From Streptomyces bauhiniae (GTDB lineage: Bacteria > Actinomycetota > Actinomycetes > Streptomycetales > Streptomycetaceae), in assembly GCF_004784475.1 (NCBI RefSeq), contig NZ_SRRT01000007.1, positions 1 through 64,000 on the forward strand: DNA of 64,000 nucleotides, read 5' to 3'. Position numbers and translations under genes: made by a program. The notes under the pieces are model-generated. The model did no database searches. It was not told the origin of the DNA and saw only the letters and a program-made list of their open reading frames with translations. Below are positions 34,633-42,372 of this stretch, piece by piece (position 1 is the stretch's first letter; every line of letters begins with the position of its first letter).

Positions 34633-35181
34633 ATGACAGACCTGGCGCCCGCCGCTTCTCCGGAGATTCCGGGCAAGCCCACTTCCGCTTCCCGCACCAC
34701 CCTCAGCCACATCATGACCCACAACGACACCAACCTGCTGGGTACGGTGCACGGCGGTGTGATCATGAAGCTCGTCGACGACGCCGCGGGCGCCGTGGCG
34801 GGCCGCCACTCCGGCGGGCCCGCCGTCACCGCGTCCATGGACGAGATGGTCTTCCTGGAGCCGGTGCGCGTCGGCGACCTGGTGCACGTCAAGGCCCAGG
34901 TCAACTGGACCGGCCGCACCTCCATGGAGATCGGCGTACGGGTCCTCGCCGAGCGCTGGAACGAGTCCGCGCCCGCCACCCAGGTCGGCTCCGCCTACCT
35001 CGTCTTCACCGGCGTCGACGCCGACGGCAAGCCCCGCCAGGTCCCCCCGGTCCTCCCCGAGACCGAACGCGACCGCCGCCGCCACCAGGAAGCCCAGATC
35101 CGCCGCACCCACCGCCTCGCCCGCCGCCGCGCCATCCGCGAACTCCGCGAACGCCGGGCGGCGGAGGGCATCACGGACTGA
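34633..35181 (+). CDS. acyl-CoA thioesterase, hotdog fold
   Basis: A 182-residue hotdog-fold thioesterase of the YciA/BACH type. The signature HIMTHNDTNLLGTVHGGVIM carries the catalytic Asn/Asp region, followed by ASMDEMVFLEPVRVGDLV. The last 40 residues are an Arg-rich helix (RTHRLARRRAIRELRERRAA), an extension typical of actinobacterial members. ATG at 34633 with AAGGTGGGGG before it. It hydrolyses acyl-CoA to free acid and CoA. The acyl-CoA dehydrogenase is convergent, so shared control is not implied. Confidence 0.92.
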   Translation: MTDLAPAASPEIPGKPTSASRTTLSHIMTHNDTNLLGTVHGGVIMKLVDDAAGAVAGRHSGGPAVTASMDEMVFLEPVRVGDLVHVKAQVNWTGRTSMEIGVRVLAERWNESAPATQVGSAYLVFTGVDADGKPRQVPPVLPETERDRRRHQEAQIRRTHRLARRRAIRELRERRAAEGITD

Positions 35182-35216
35182 ACGCCCGCGCCGAGCCTCG
35201 TCGCTTCAGCCAACCG

Positions 35217-35255
35217 CGCGAACGGCTCCCGGCGAGATGCCGGGAGCCGTTCGCG
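35217..35255. terminator. bidirectional terminator
   Basis: CGCGAACGGCTCCCGGC (35217-35233) and its near-complete complement (35239-35255) form a 17-bp stem with a 5-nt loop, followed by TTT on the plus strand. It lies between the convergent thioesterase and acyl-CoA dehydrogenase genes. Confidence 0.85.
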
Positions 35256-35282
35256 TTTCGCAGGGCCGAAGGGGCGTACCCG

Positions 35283-36443
35283 CTACTTCGGCAGGTTCCT
35301 GGCCATCACGATCCGCTGGACCTGGTTCGTGCCCTCGTAGATCTGGGTGATCTTGGCGTCGCGCATCATGCGCTCGACCGGGTAGTCGCGGGTGTAGCCG
35401 TAGCCGCCGAGGAGCTGGACGGCGTCGGTGGTGACCTCCATGGCGACGTCCGAGGCGAAGCACTTGGCGGCGGCGCCCTGGAAGGTGAGGTCGGCGTCGA
35501 CGCGCTCGGAGGCGGCCGCGGCCTGGTAGGTCAGGGCGCGGGCGGCGGCGATCTTCATCGCCATGTCGGCCAGCATGAACTGGATGCCCTGGAAGTCCGC
35601 GATCGGCTTGCCGAACTGCTTGCGCTCCTGGACGTAGCCCTTGGCGTAGTCGAGGGCGCCCTGGGCGACACCGAGAGCCTGCGCGGCGATGGTGATGCGG
35701 GTGTGGTCCAGCGTCTTCATCGCGGTGGCGAAGCCGGTGCCCTCCTCGCCGATCATGCGGTCGGCGGGGATGCGGACGTTGTCGAAGTAGACCTCGCGGG
35801 TCGGGGAGCCCTTGATGCCGAGCTTCTTCTCCGGGGCGCCGAAGGAGACACCCTCGTCCGACTTCTCCACCACGAAGGCGGAGATGCCCTTGGAGCGCTT
35901 GGTGGGGTCGGTCACGGCCATCACCGTGTAGTACTCGGAGACGCCCGCGTTGGTGATCCAGCGCTTGACGCCGTTGAGCACCCAGAAGTCGCCGTCGCGC
36001 ACGGCCTTGGTCTTCATGCCGGCCGCGTCCGAGCCCGCCTCCGGCTCGGAGAGGCAGTACGAGAACATGCCGTCGCCCTTGGCCAGCGGGCCCAGGTACT
36101 TCTTCTTCAGCTCGGTGGAGCCGGAGAGGATCACCGGGAGGGAGCCGAGCTTGTTCACGGCCGGGATCAGCGAGGACGACACGCAGGCGCGGGCCACCTC
36201 CTCGATCACGATGACCGTGGCCAGCGCGTCGGCGCCGGCGCCGCCGAACTCCTCGGGGACGTGGACCGCGTGCAGGTCGTTCGCGACCAGCGCGTCCAGC
36301 GCCTCCTGCGGGAAGCGGGCCTCCTCGTCCACCGCGGCGGCGAACGGCGCGATCTTCGCCTCGACCAGCGAGCGGACGGCGTCCCGGAGCATGTCGTGCT
36401 CCTCGGACGGGCGGTACAGGTCGAAGTCAGCCAATCCGGCCAC
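35283..36443 (-). CDS. acyl-CoA dehydrogenase
   Basis: A 386-residue flavoprotein that makes 2-enoyl-CoA from acyl-CoA. The FAD/substrate block FSYCLSEPEAGSDAAG and the hydrogen-bonding ITNAGVSEYYTVMAV are in the middle domain; the catalytic Glu is in QIYEGTNQVQRIVMARNL near the C-terminus. Full length. Starts with GTG at 36443. Upstream, TTACCGTTAAGTAA (36484-36497) is an AT-rich inverted repeat that could be a TetR-type operator. Electrons pass to ETF. Confidence 0.95.
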   Translation of the reverse strand: MAGLADFDLYRPSEEHDMLRDAVRSLVEAKIAPFAAAVDEEARFPQEALDALVANDLHAVHVPEEFGGAGADALATVIVIEEVARACVSSSLIPAVNKLGSLPVILSGSTELKKKYLGPLAKGDGMFSYCLSEPEAGSDAAGMKTKAVRDGDFWVLNGVKRWITNAGVSEYYTVMAVTDPTKRSKGISAFVVEKSDEGVSFGAPEKKLGIKGSPTREVYFDNVRIPADRMIGEEGTGFATAMKTLDHTRITIAAQALGVAQGALDYAKGYVQERKQFGKPIADFQGIQFMLADMAMKIAAARALTYQAAAASERVDADLTFQGAAAKCFASDVAMEVTTDAVQLLGGYGYTRDYPVERMMRDAKITQIYEGTNQVQRIVMARNLPK

Positions 36444-36632
36444 GGTCTCTCACGCTCCAAAGACGCTGTGATACTGACGCTAATTACCGTTAAGTAACTG
36501 AAAGTTTAGAGCGCCGCCCCCGGCCCGCATAGGTGAGCTTGGCGACAGCGGCGGATTTCCCCCGGACGAGACACCCCGTGGGGCACGGATATGCTCGGGG
36601 CCGCATCATCGACGTACCCGCCTGGAGCACCC

Positions 36633-37976
36633 ATGAGCCTCAAGATCACCGTGATCGGCACCGGCTATCTCGGCGCCACCCACGCCGCGGCCATGGCCGA
36701 ACTCGGCTTCGAGGTGCTGGGGCTCGACGTGGTCCCCGAGAAGATCGCGATGCTGGAGCGGGGCGAGACCCCGATGTACGAGCCCGGCCTGGACGAGCTG
36801 CTGCGCGCGCATGTCGCGGGCATCGAGGGCTCCACCGGCCGGCTCCGCTTCACCACCGACTTCGCCGAGGCCGCGGACTTCGGCGACGTCCACTTCGTCT
36901 GCGTCAACACCCCGCAGAAGCACGGCGAGTACGCCTGCGACATGAGCTACGTGGACTCCGCGATCGCCTCCCTCGCCCCGCACCTGCGCCGCCCGGCGCT
37001 GGTGGTCGGCAAGTCGACGGTGCCGGTGGGCTCGGCCGACCGGCTCGCCGCCTACCTCGCGGAGCACGCGCCCGCCGGGGCCGACGCCGAGCTGGCCTGG
37101 AACCCCGAGTTCCTGCGCGAGGGGTTCGCCGTCCAGGACACCCTGCACCCGGACCGGATCGTGGTCGGTGTGCGCGGGGAGCGGGCGGAGAAGCTGCTGC
37201 GCGAGGTGTACGCGACCCCGCTGGGCGAGGGCACGCCGTTCGTGGTGACCGACTTCCCGACCGCCGAGCTGGTGAAGACGGCCGCGAACTCCTTCCTCGC
37301 CACGAAGATCTCCTTCATCAACGCGATGGCCGAGGTGTGCGAGGCCGCCGACGGTGACGTGGTGAAGCTGGCCGAGGCCATCGGGCACGACGAGCGGATC
37401 GGAAGGAAGTTCCTGCGCGCCGGGATCGGCTTCGGCGGCGGCTGCCTGCCCAAGGACATCCGGGCCTTCATGGCGCGCGCCGGTGAGCTGGGCGCGGACC
37501 AGGCGCTCACGTTCCTGCGCGAGATCGACTCCATCAACATGCGCCGGCGCGGCCAGATGGTGGAGATGGCACGGGAGGCGCTCGGCGGGGGCTCGTTCCT
37601 CGGCAAGCGGGTCGCGGTGCTCGGGGCCACTTTCAAGCCCGACTCCGACGACGTCCGGGACTCCCCCGCGCTGAACGTGGCCGGCCAGATACACCTCCAG
37701 GGCGGCCAGGTCACGGTGTACGACCCGAAGGGCATGGACAACGCCCGCAAGCTGTTCCCGACGCTGGGCTACGCCGAGTCGGCGCGCGAGGCGGTACGGG
37801 GCGCGGACGTCGTACTGCACCTGACCGAGTGGCGGGAGTTCCGCGAGCTGGACCCGGCGGAGCTGGGCGGGGTCGCGGCGTCGCGGGTCGTGCTGGACGG
37901 GCGGAACGCGCTGGACCCGGTGCCGTGGCGCGAGGCGGGCTGGACGTTCCGGGCGATGGGCCGCCCGACCGCGTAA
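36633..37976 (+). CDS. UDP-glucose 6-dehydrogenase
   Basis: A 447-residue NAD-dependent enzyme oxidising UDP-glucose to UDP-glucuronate. The Rossmann loop VIGTGYLGATHAA is at the N-terminus, the catalytic Cys271 in GFGGGCLPKDI, and KTAANSFLATKISFINAMAE lies in the dimer core. The third domain has AVLGATFKPDSDDVRDSPAL. ATG at 36633 with GGAG 6 nt upstream. UDP-glucuronate feeds glycopolymer synthesis, in keeping with the neighbouring LCP genes. UDP-N-acetylmannosamine dehydrogenase is an alternative but less likely. Confidence 0.93.
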   Translation: MSLKITVIGTGYLGATHAAAMAELGFEVLGLDVVPEKIAMLERGETPMYEPGLDELLRAHVAGIEGSTGRLRFTTDFAEAADFGDVHFVCVNTPQKHGEYACDMSYVDSAIASLAPHLRRPALVVGKSTVPVGSADRLAAYLAEHAPAGADAELAWNPEFLREGFAVQDTLHPDRIVVGVRGERAEKLLREVYATPLGEGTPFVVTDFPTAELVKTAANSFLATKISFINAMAEVCEAADGDVVKLAEAIGHDERIGRKFLRAGIGFGGGCLPKDIRAFMARAGELGADQALTFLREIDSINMRRRGQMVEMAREALGGGSFLGKRVAVLGATFKPDSDDVRDSPALNVAGQIHLQGGQVTVYDPKGMDNARKLFPTLGYAESAREAVRGADVVLHLTEWREFRELDPAELGGVAASRVVLDGRNALDPVPWREAGWTFRAMGRPTA

Positions 37977-37991
37977 CCCTTCTTCGTGTAC

Positions 37992-38032
37992 GACGCCGGT
38001 TCGGCCGAGGCTCAGTCGGCCGAACCGGCGTC
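37992..38032. terminator. bidirectional terminator
   Basis: A 17-bp perfect stem (37992-38008 with 38016-38032, starting GACGCCGGTTCGGCCGA) and a 7-nt loop, between the convergent UDP-glucose dehydrogenase and CGNR regulator genes. Confidence 0.85.
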
Positions 38033-38085
38033 TGTGCGCATTGTGCACCACCGGGGCGGGCGGCGGCCGCACAACCCCCCGGCTC

Positions 38086-38592
38086 TTACCTGTCCTTGGC
38101 CCGGTAGCGGCGCATCTTGGCGCGCGCCCCGCACACCTGCATCGAGCACCAGCGGCTCCGGCCCGCGGGGCTGCGGTCGTAGTACGCCCAGTGGCAGGTC
38201 GGCGCCTCGCATGCCTTGAGCCGCTGCCAGGTGCCCTCGACCAGGGCGCCGGCGACGGCGGCGGCGATACGGGAGAGCAGCGGGGCGGAGTCGGCGGGGG
38301 CGAGGGCGGCGGAGCCGTCGGTGTCGTCCACCGTGACCAACAACGGGGCGTGGGCGAGGAGTTCGCCGAGCGGGGTGACCGTGGCGTGCGGCGGGTGACC
38401 GGCGTGCGCGAGGAGCGCGGCGCGCAGCGACTCGCGCAGGGCGCGGGCGGTGTCCAGCTCGCCGTCCGCGATCCCGAGGTTCGCGCGACCCTCCTCGGTG
38501 TCGAGCGCGTCGCGGCCGCTCTCGATGTCCAGGGTGTTCACCAGGGACTCGACCAGGGCGAGCCCGCCCGGTGCGGCCGATCTCTCACTCAT
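38086..38592 (-). CDS. CGNR zinc finger (ABATE domain) regulator
   Basis: A 168-residue protein. The N-terminal ABATE ligand-sensing domain opens LALVESLVNTLDIESGRD; the C-terminal zinc finger is ACEAPTCHWAYYDRSPAGRS then RWCSMQVCGARAKMRRYR. The family name motif CGNR reads CGAR here. Such proteins are stress-sensing transcription factors. Start ATG at 38592. The adjoining 50 bp is packed with palindromes and separates it from the divergent VOC gene, so self- and neighbour-regulation is likely. Confidence 0.9.
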   Translation of the reverse strand: MSERSAAPGGLALVESLVNTLDIESGRDALDTEEGRANLGIADGELDTARALRESLRAALLAHAGHPPHATVTPLGELLAHAPLLVTVDDTDGSAALAPADSAPLLSRIAAAVAGALVEGTWQRLKACEAPTCHWAYYDRSPAGRSRWCSMQVCGARAKMRRYRAKDR

Positions 38593-38606
38593 GCTTGCGA
38601 CGTTAC

Positions 38607-38645
38607 CCCTCATGCGGGACCATGAGGTAACCGTTACCGGTAACC
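38607..38645. promoter_or_regulatory. palindromic operator cluster between CGNR and VOC genes
   Basis: GGTAACCGTTACCGGTAACC (38626-38645) holds two overlapping perfect palindromes, GGTAAC-C-GTTACC and GTTACCGGTAAC. To its left CCTCATG (38608-38614) and CATGAGG (38621-38627) form another inverted repeat, with a further GTTAC at 38602. The density points to a repressor site controlling both divergent genes, most likely bound by the CGNR protein; the binder is inferred. Confidence 0.6.
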
Positions 38646-38674
38646 GAGCTTTACTAGTAATCGAGGAGGAAGTC

Positions 38675-39034
38675 ATGGCTCTCGCCGAGCTGGGCGCGAT
38701 CGTCCTGGACTGTCCCGACCCCCAGGCACTGGCCGGTTTCTACGCCGAGATCCTGGGCGGCACGGTGGAGGGAGACGCCGACTGGATCGACCTGCGCACC
38801 CCCGCCGGCCAGACCGTCGCCTTCCAGCGCGCCCCCGGCCACGTCCCCCCGGCCTGGCCCTCCCCCGACGCCTCCCAGCAGTTCCACCTCGACCTCACGG
38901 TCCCCGACCTGGACGAAGCCGAAAAACACATCCTCACCCTGGGCGCCAAGCCCCTGGACACCGACGCCCCCACCCGCACCTGGCGCGTCTACGCCGACCC
39001 GGCGGGCCACCCGTTCTGCCTCTGCGCCTGCTGA
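38675..39034 (+). CDS. VOC superfamily protein (glyoxalase-like)
   Basis: A 119-residue single-module vicinal-oxygen-chelate protein: IVLDCPDPQALAGFYAEILG at the start, FHLDLTVPDLDEAEKHILTL in the middle and RVYADPAGHPFCLC at the end, the usual ligand strand positions. ATG at 38675 with a strong GAGGAGG. Members include glyoxalases, dioxygenases and drug-binding proteins; substrate unknown. Divergent from the CGNR regulator, so it is probably its target. Confidence 0.9.
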   Translation: MALAELGAIVLDCPDPQALAGFYAEILGGTVEGDADWIDLRTPAGQTVAFQRAPGHVPPAWPSPDASQQFHLDLTVPDLDEAEKHILTLGAKPLDTDAPTRTWRVYADPAGHPFCLCAC

Positions 39035-39047
39035 ACCCTCCGGAGGG

Positions 39048-39173
39048 TCAGCCGTAGTGGTACCGGGCCTTGAGGATCTTCACTTCCTTGTCGTCGGCCC
39101 GGTACACCAGCCGGTGCTCGTCGTCGATCCGACGGGACCAGTAGCCGGACAGGTCGGCCTTGAGTGGCTCACC
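39048..39173 (-). pseudogene. YoeB/Txe-type toxin, C-terminal remnant
   Basis: Minus-strand codons from 39170 to the TGA at 39048 read EPLKADLSGYWSRRIDDEHR, then LVYRADDKEVKILKARYHYG, the C-terminal half of a YoeB-type mRNA interferase with its catalytic His/Arg region and terminal HY. The first half of the toxin and any YefM antitoxin are missing; the remnant starts about 12 bp from the end of the MerR gene. No start codon precedes it. It is a scar of a lost toxin-antitoxin pair. Confidence 0.8.
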
Positions 39174-39182
39174 GCAAAAACC

Positions 39183-39542
39183 TCACTCGCCCCCCGCCGC
39201 CTCGATGACCTCGTCCAGGGTGTCTCTGGTGCGGTGGAGGTCGGTGATGAGGCGGTCTATGCGGGTGCGTTCTTCGGTGAGGTCGGCGAGGAGGCGGGGG
39301 GTGGCCCGGGCGGAGGGGCCGCCGTCCTGGTCGCGCATGCAGGGGAGGAGGTGGCGGATGCGGTCGCTGTGGAGGCCGGCCGCGTACAGCTCCTGGATGC
39401 GGACCACGCGGTCGACGGCGGCCTCCGGGAACTCCCGGTGGCCGCCCGCCGTGCGCTCGGCCGCGAGCAGGCCCCGGCTCTCGTAATAGCGCAGCGACCG
39501 CTCGCTCACGCCGGTGCGCCGGGCCAGTTCACCGATCCGCAT
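39183..39542 (-). CDS. MerR family transcriptional regulator
   Basis: A 119-residue MerR protein: winged helix MRIGELARRTGVSERSLRYY, ESRGLLAAERTAGGHREF, then a long dimerisation helix (ADLTEERTRIDRLITDLHRT). There is a single Cys (LLPCMRD), so classical metal coordination by several Cys is unlikely; it may sense an electrophile or small organic ligand. It is divergent from the old-yellow-enzyme gene over 53 bp that contains a typical MerR operator. Confidence 0.92.
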   Translation of the reverse strand: MRIGELARRTGVSERSLRYYESRGLLAAERTAGGHREFPEAAVDRVVRIQELYAAGLHSDRIRHLLPCMRDQDGGPSARATPRLLADLTEERTRIDRLITDLHRTRDTLDEVIEAAGGE

Positions 39543-39557
39543 GTGCGCCCCCAGGGC

Positions 39558-39595
39558 TTGAACCTGACATCAATGTCAGCTTCTACCGTACGGCC
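39558..39595 (+). promoter_or_regulatory. MerR-type promoter and operator of the old-yellow-enzyme gene
   Basis: TTGAAC (39558-39563) and TACCGT (39584-39589) are separated by 20 nt, longer than the normal 17, and the spacer opens with the perfect palindrome CTGACATCAATGTCAG (39564-39579). This is the layout MerR activators use to realign a stretched promoter. Seven nt after the -10 box is the ATG at 39596, so the message is predicted to be leaderless. Confidence 0.75.
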
Positions 39596-40669
39596 ATGAC
39601 GGACTTCCTGGCCCCGGCCCGGCTCGGCCAACTCACCCTCCCCCACCACCTGTTGATGGCCCCCCTCACCCGCAACCGCGCGGAGCCGGACGGCACCCCG
39701 ACCCCGCTCATGGCGGACTACTACGCCCAGCGCGCCTCCGCCGGGCTCATCATCGGCGAGGCCGCGACCCCGAACGCGGTCGGCCAGACGTACCCGGACA
39801 TCGCCGCGCTGCACACCGACCGGCACACCGACGGCTGGCGCAAGGTCACCGAGGCGGTACGGGCAGCCGGCGGGCACATGTTCCTCCAGCTCCAGCACGG
39901 CGGCCGGGTCAGCCACCCGGCGACGACGGGGCTGACCCCCGTGGCACCCTCGGCCGTCGCGCTGCCGGAGACGATCTTCACGCGGCAGGGGCATCTGCCC
40001 GCCCCGGTGCCCCGCGCGATGACACCCGACGACATCCGCGCCACCGTCGCCGACTTCGCCTCCGCCGCCCGGCGGGCGATCGACGCCGGGTTCGAGGGCG
40101 TGGAGGTGCACTCGGCCAACGGACACCTGCTGCACCAGTTCCTCGCCGGGAACACCAACCGCCGCACCGACGCCTACGGCGGCCCGCCCGAACACCGGGT
40201 GCGCTTCACCGTGGAGGTGACGGAGGCGGTGGCCGACGCGATCGGCGCCGGGCGGACGGGCGTACGGATCTCACCGGGCGGCACGGTGAACGGCATCCAG
40301 GAGGACGACACCACCGCCCTGTACCCGGCCCTCGTGCACCGTCTGCGCGGCCTGGGCCTCGCCTATCTGCACGTGGTCCGCGCCGACCCCGGCGACGAGC
40401 TGTACCGGCGGCTGCGCGAGGACTGGCCCGGCACCCTGATCGGCAACCCGGTGCTGACGGACCTGACCACGGAGGCGGTGGCGCGGGCGGCGCGGGAGAT
40501 GCTGGCCTCCGGCGCGGACCTGGTCGCCCTCGGCCGCCCCTACATCGCCAACCCGGACCTGGTGGCCCGGCTGCGGAAGGGCGCGGCCCTCAACCCGCTC
40601 CGCGAGCGGTACCTGATGTACGTGGGCGGGGCCGACGGCTACACCGACTACCCCGCCCTCGACGGCTAG
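39596..40669 (+). CDS. alkene reductase, old yellow enzyme family
   Basis: A 357-residue FMN protein reducing activated C=C bonds. MAPLTRNRAEPDGTPTPLMA is the FMN-binding start; VEVHSANGHLLHQFLAGNTN carries the His/Asn pair that binds substrate carbonyls; TDAYGGPPEHRVRFTVEV and DLVALGRPYIANPDL close the barrel. The usual LQLWHVGR loop reads LQLQHGGR, so the pocket may be altered. Its stop overlaps the convergent dipeptidase stop by 4 bp. Control by the divergent MerR protein suggests a detoxification role. Confidence 0.94.
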   Translation: MTDFLAPARLGQLTLPHHLLMAPLTRNRAEPDGTPTPLMADYYAQRASAGLIIGEAATPNAVGQTYPDIAALHTDRHTDGWRKVTEAVRAAGGHMFLQLQHGGRVSHPATTGLTPVAPSAVALPETIFTRQGHLPAPVPRAMTPDDIRATVADFASAARRAIDAGFEGVEVHSANGHLLHQFLAGNTNRRTDAYGGPPEHRVRFTVEVTEAVADAIGAGRTGVRISPGGTVNGIQEDDTTALYPALVHRLRGLGLAYLHVVRADPGDELYRRLREDWPGTLIGNPVLTDLTTEAVARAAREMLASGADLVALGRPYIANPDLVARLRKGAALNPLRERYLMYVGGADGYTDYPALDG

Positions 40670-41844
40670 CCGTCCAGCGACTCGATCGTCGCGTGCGACG
40701 CCGGGCGGGCGGCGCGCTGCTCGCGGGCGACGTCCTCCGCCGCGCCGAGGACGCGGACCGCGTTCTGCCAGGTCAGCTTGGCGAGGTCCGGCTTGGACCA
40801 GCCGCGCTCCAGCAGTTCCGCGATCAGGTTCGGGTAGCCGGAGACGTCGTTCAGACCGTCCGGGGTGAAGGCGGTGCCGTCGTAGTCGCCGCCGATGCCG
40901 AGGTGGTCGATGCCGGCGACCTCGCGCATGTGGTCGAGGTGGTCGGCGACCGTGGAGACGATGGCAACGGGGCGCGGGTGGCGCTCCTCGAACTCCCGGT
41001 GGACCTTCATGCCCGCCTCGCTGGTGTCGAGGTGGTGCAGGCCGTGCGCGCGCATGTTGTCGTCGGCGGCGGCCGTCCAGTCCACGGCGGCCTGGAGGAC
41101 GAACTTCGGCACGAAGGTCACCATCGCCATGCCGCCGTTGGCCGGCAGCCGCTCCAGCACGTCGTCCGGGATGTTGCGGGGGTGGTCGCAGACGGCACGC
41201 GAGGAGGAGTGCGAGAAGATCACCGGCGCCGAGGTGGCGTCCAGCGCGTCCCGCATCGTCGTCGCCGCGACGTGGGAGAGGTCGACCAGCATGCCGAGCC
41301 GGTTCATCTCGCGGACGACCTCACGGCCGAACGCGGTCAGACCGCCGGCCTTCGGCTCGTCGGTCGCGGAGTCCGCCCAGTCCACGTTGTCATTGTGGGT
41401 GAGCGTCATGTACCGCACGCCCAGCGCGTACAACCCCCGCAGCGTACCCAGGGAGTTGGCGATGGAGTGGCCGCCCTCGGCCCCCATCAGCGAGGCGATC
41501 CGGCCGGAGGCACGGGCCGCCTCCATGTCCGCCGCCGTCAGCGCGGGCGCCAGCTCGGCCGGGTACCGCTCGATCAGCCGCGTCACACAGTCGATCTGCT
41601 CCAGCGTGGCCGGCACCGCGTCGGGCAGGTCCGACCGCACGTACACGGACCAGTACTGCGCCCCCACGCCGCCTTCGCGCAGCCGCGGCAGGTCGGTGTG
41701 CAGGTGCGCGCCCTGGTCCCCGGCGATGTCCCGCGCGCCCAGGTCGTAGGCGACCTGCTCCCGCAGCGCCCACGGCAGGTCGTTGTGCCCGTCGACGACG
41801 GGAAACTCCCGCAGCAGCGCGCGGGCCTCGTCCAGCGAAGTCAT
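40666..41844 (-). CDS. membrane dipeptidase (peptidase M19)
   Basis: A 392-residue zinc dipeptidase of the renal dipeptidase family. VVDGHNDLPWAL gives the first metal site, MGAEGGHSIANSLG the bridging Glu region, MLVDLSHVAATTM and VIFSHSSSRAVCDHPRN the further His ligands, and HLGIGGDYDGT the Asp. No signal peptide, so it is cytoplasmic. It cleaves dipeptides including some D-amino-acid forms. Followed downstream in the same direction after purE/purK, with only 6 bp to purE. Confidence 0.94.
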   Translation of the reverse strand: MTSLDEARALLREFPVVDGHNDLPWALREQVAYDLGARDIAGDQGAHLHTDLPRLREGGVGAQYWSVYVRSDLPDAVPATLEQIDCVTRLIERYPAELAPALTAADMEAARASGRIASLMGAEGGHSIANSLGTLRGLYALGVRYMTLTHNDNVDWADSATDEPKAGGLTAFGREVVREMNRLGMLVDLSHVAATTMRDALDATSAPVIFSHSSSRAVCDHPRNIPDDVLERLPANGGMAMVTFVPKFVLQAAVDWTAAADDNMRAHGLHHLDTSEAGMKVHREFEERHPRPVAIVSTVADHLDHMREVAGIDHLGIGGDYDGTAFTPDGLNDVSGYPNLIAELLERGWSKPDLAKLTWQNAVRVLGAAEDVAREQRAARPASHATIESLDG

Positions 41845-41850
41845 CCGGGC

Positions 41851-42372
41851 CTACTTTCCGAATCCGAAGCCGGCCGAACCCTCGACCTTGGCGCGCAGGC
41901 GCTTGCCCTTCTCCGTGGCCTGGTCGTTCAGCTCCTGCTGGAAGTCGCGCATGCGCTGGAGGAGATCCTCGTCGTGCGCGGCGAGCATGCGGGCGGCCAG
42001 CAGACCGGCGTTGCGCGCGCCGCCGACGGAGACGGTGGCGACCGGCACACCGGCCGGCATCTGGACGATGGAGAGCAGCGAGTCCATGCCGTCGAGGTAC
42101 TTCAGCGGCACCGGCACCCCGATGACCGGCAGCGGCGTCACCGAGGCGAGCATGCCGGGCAGGTGGGCCGCGCCGCCCGCGCCCGCGATGATGGCCTTCA
42201 GCCCCCGGTCGGCGGCCCGCTCCCCGTACGCGACCATCTCGCGCGGCATCCGGTGCGCGGAGACGACGTCCACCTCGTAGGGGATCTCGAACTCGTCGAG
42301 GGCCTTGGCGGCGGCCTCCATGACGGGCCAGTCGGAGTCCGACCCCATGACGATGCCAACAACGGGGCTCAT
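41851..42372 (-). CDS. purE: N5-carboxyaminoimidazole ribonucleotide mutase
   Basis: A 173-residue class I PurE that converts N5-CAIR to CAIR in purine synthesis. IVMGSDSDWPVMEAAAKALD, SAHRMPREMVAYG with the catalytic His, GAGGAAHLPGMLAS, and VGGARNAGLLAARMLA are all present. ATG at 42372 overlaps the purK stop by 4 bp. The terminal 25 residues form a charged tail. Class I PurE works with PurK, which is encoded just upstream. Confidence 0.96.
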   Translation of the reverse strand: MSPVVGIVMGSDSDWPVMEAAAKALDEFEIPYEVDVVSAHRMPREMVAYGERAADRGLKAIIAGAGGAAHLPGMLASVTPLPVIGVPVPLKYLDGMDSLLSIVQMPAGVPVATVSVGGARNAGLLAARMLAAHDEDLLQRMRDFQQELNDQATEKGKRLRAKVEGSAGFGFGK

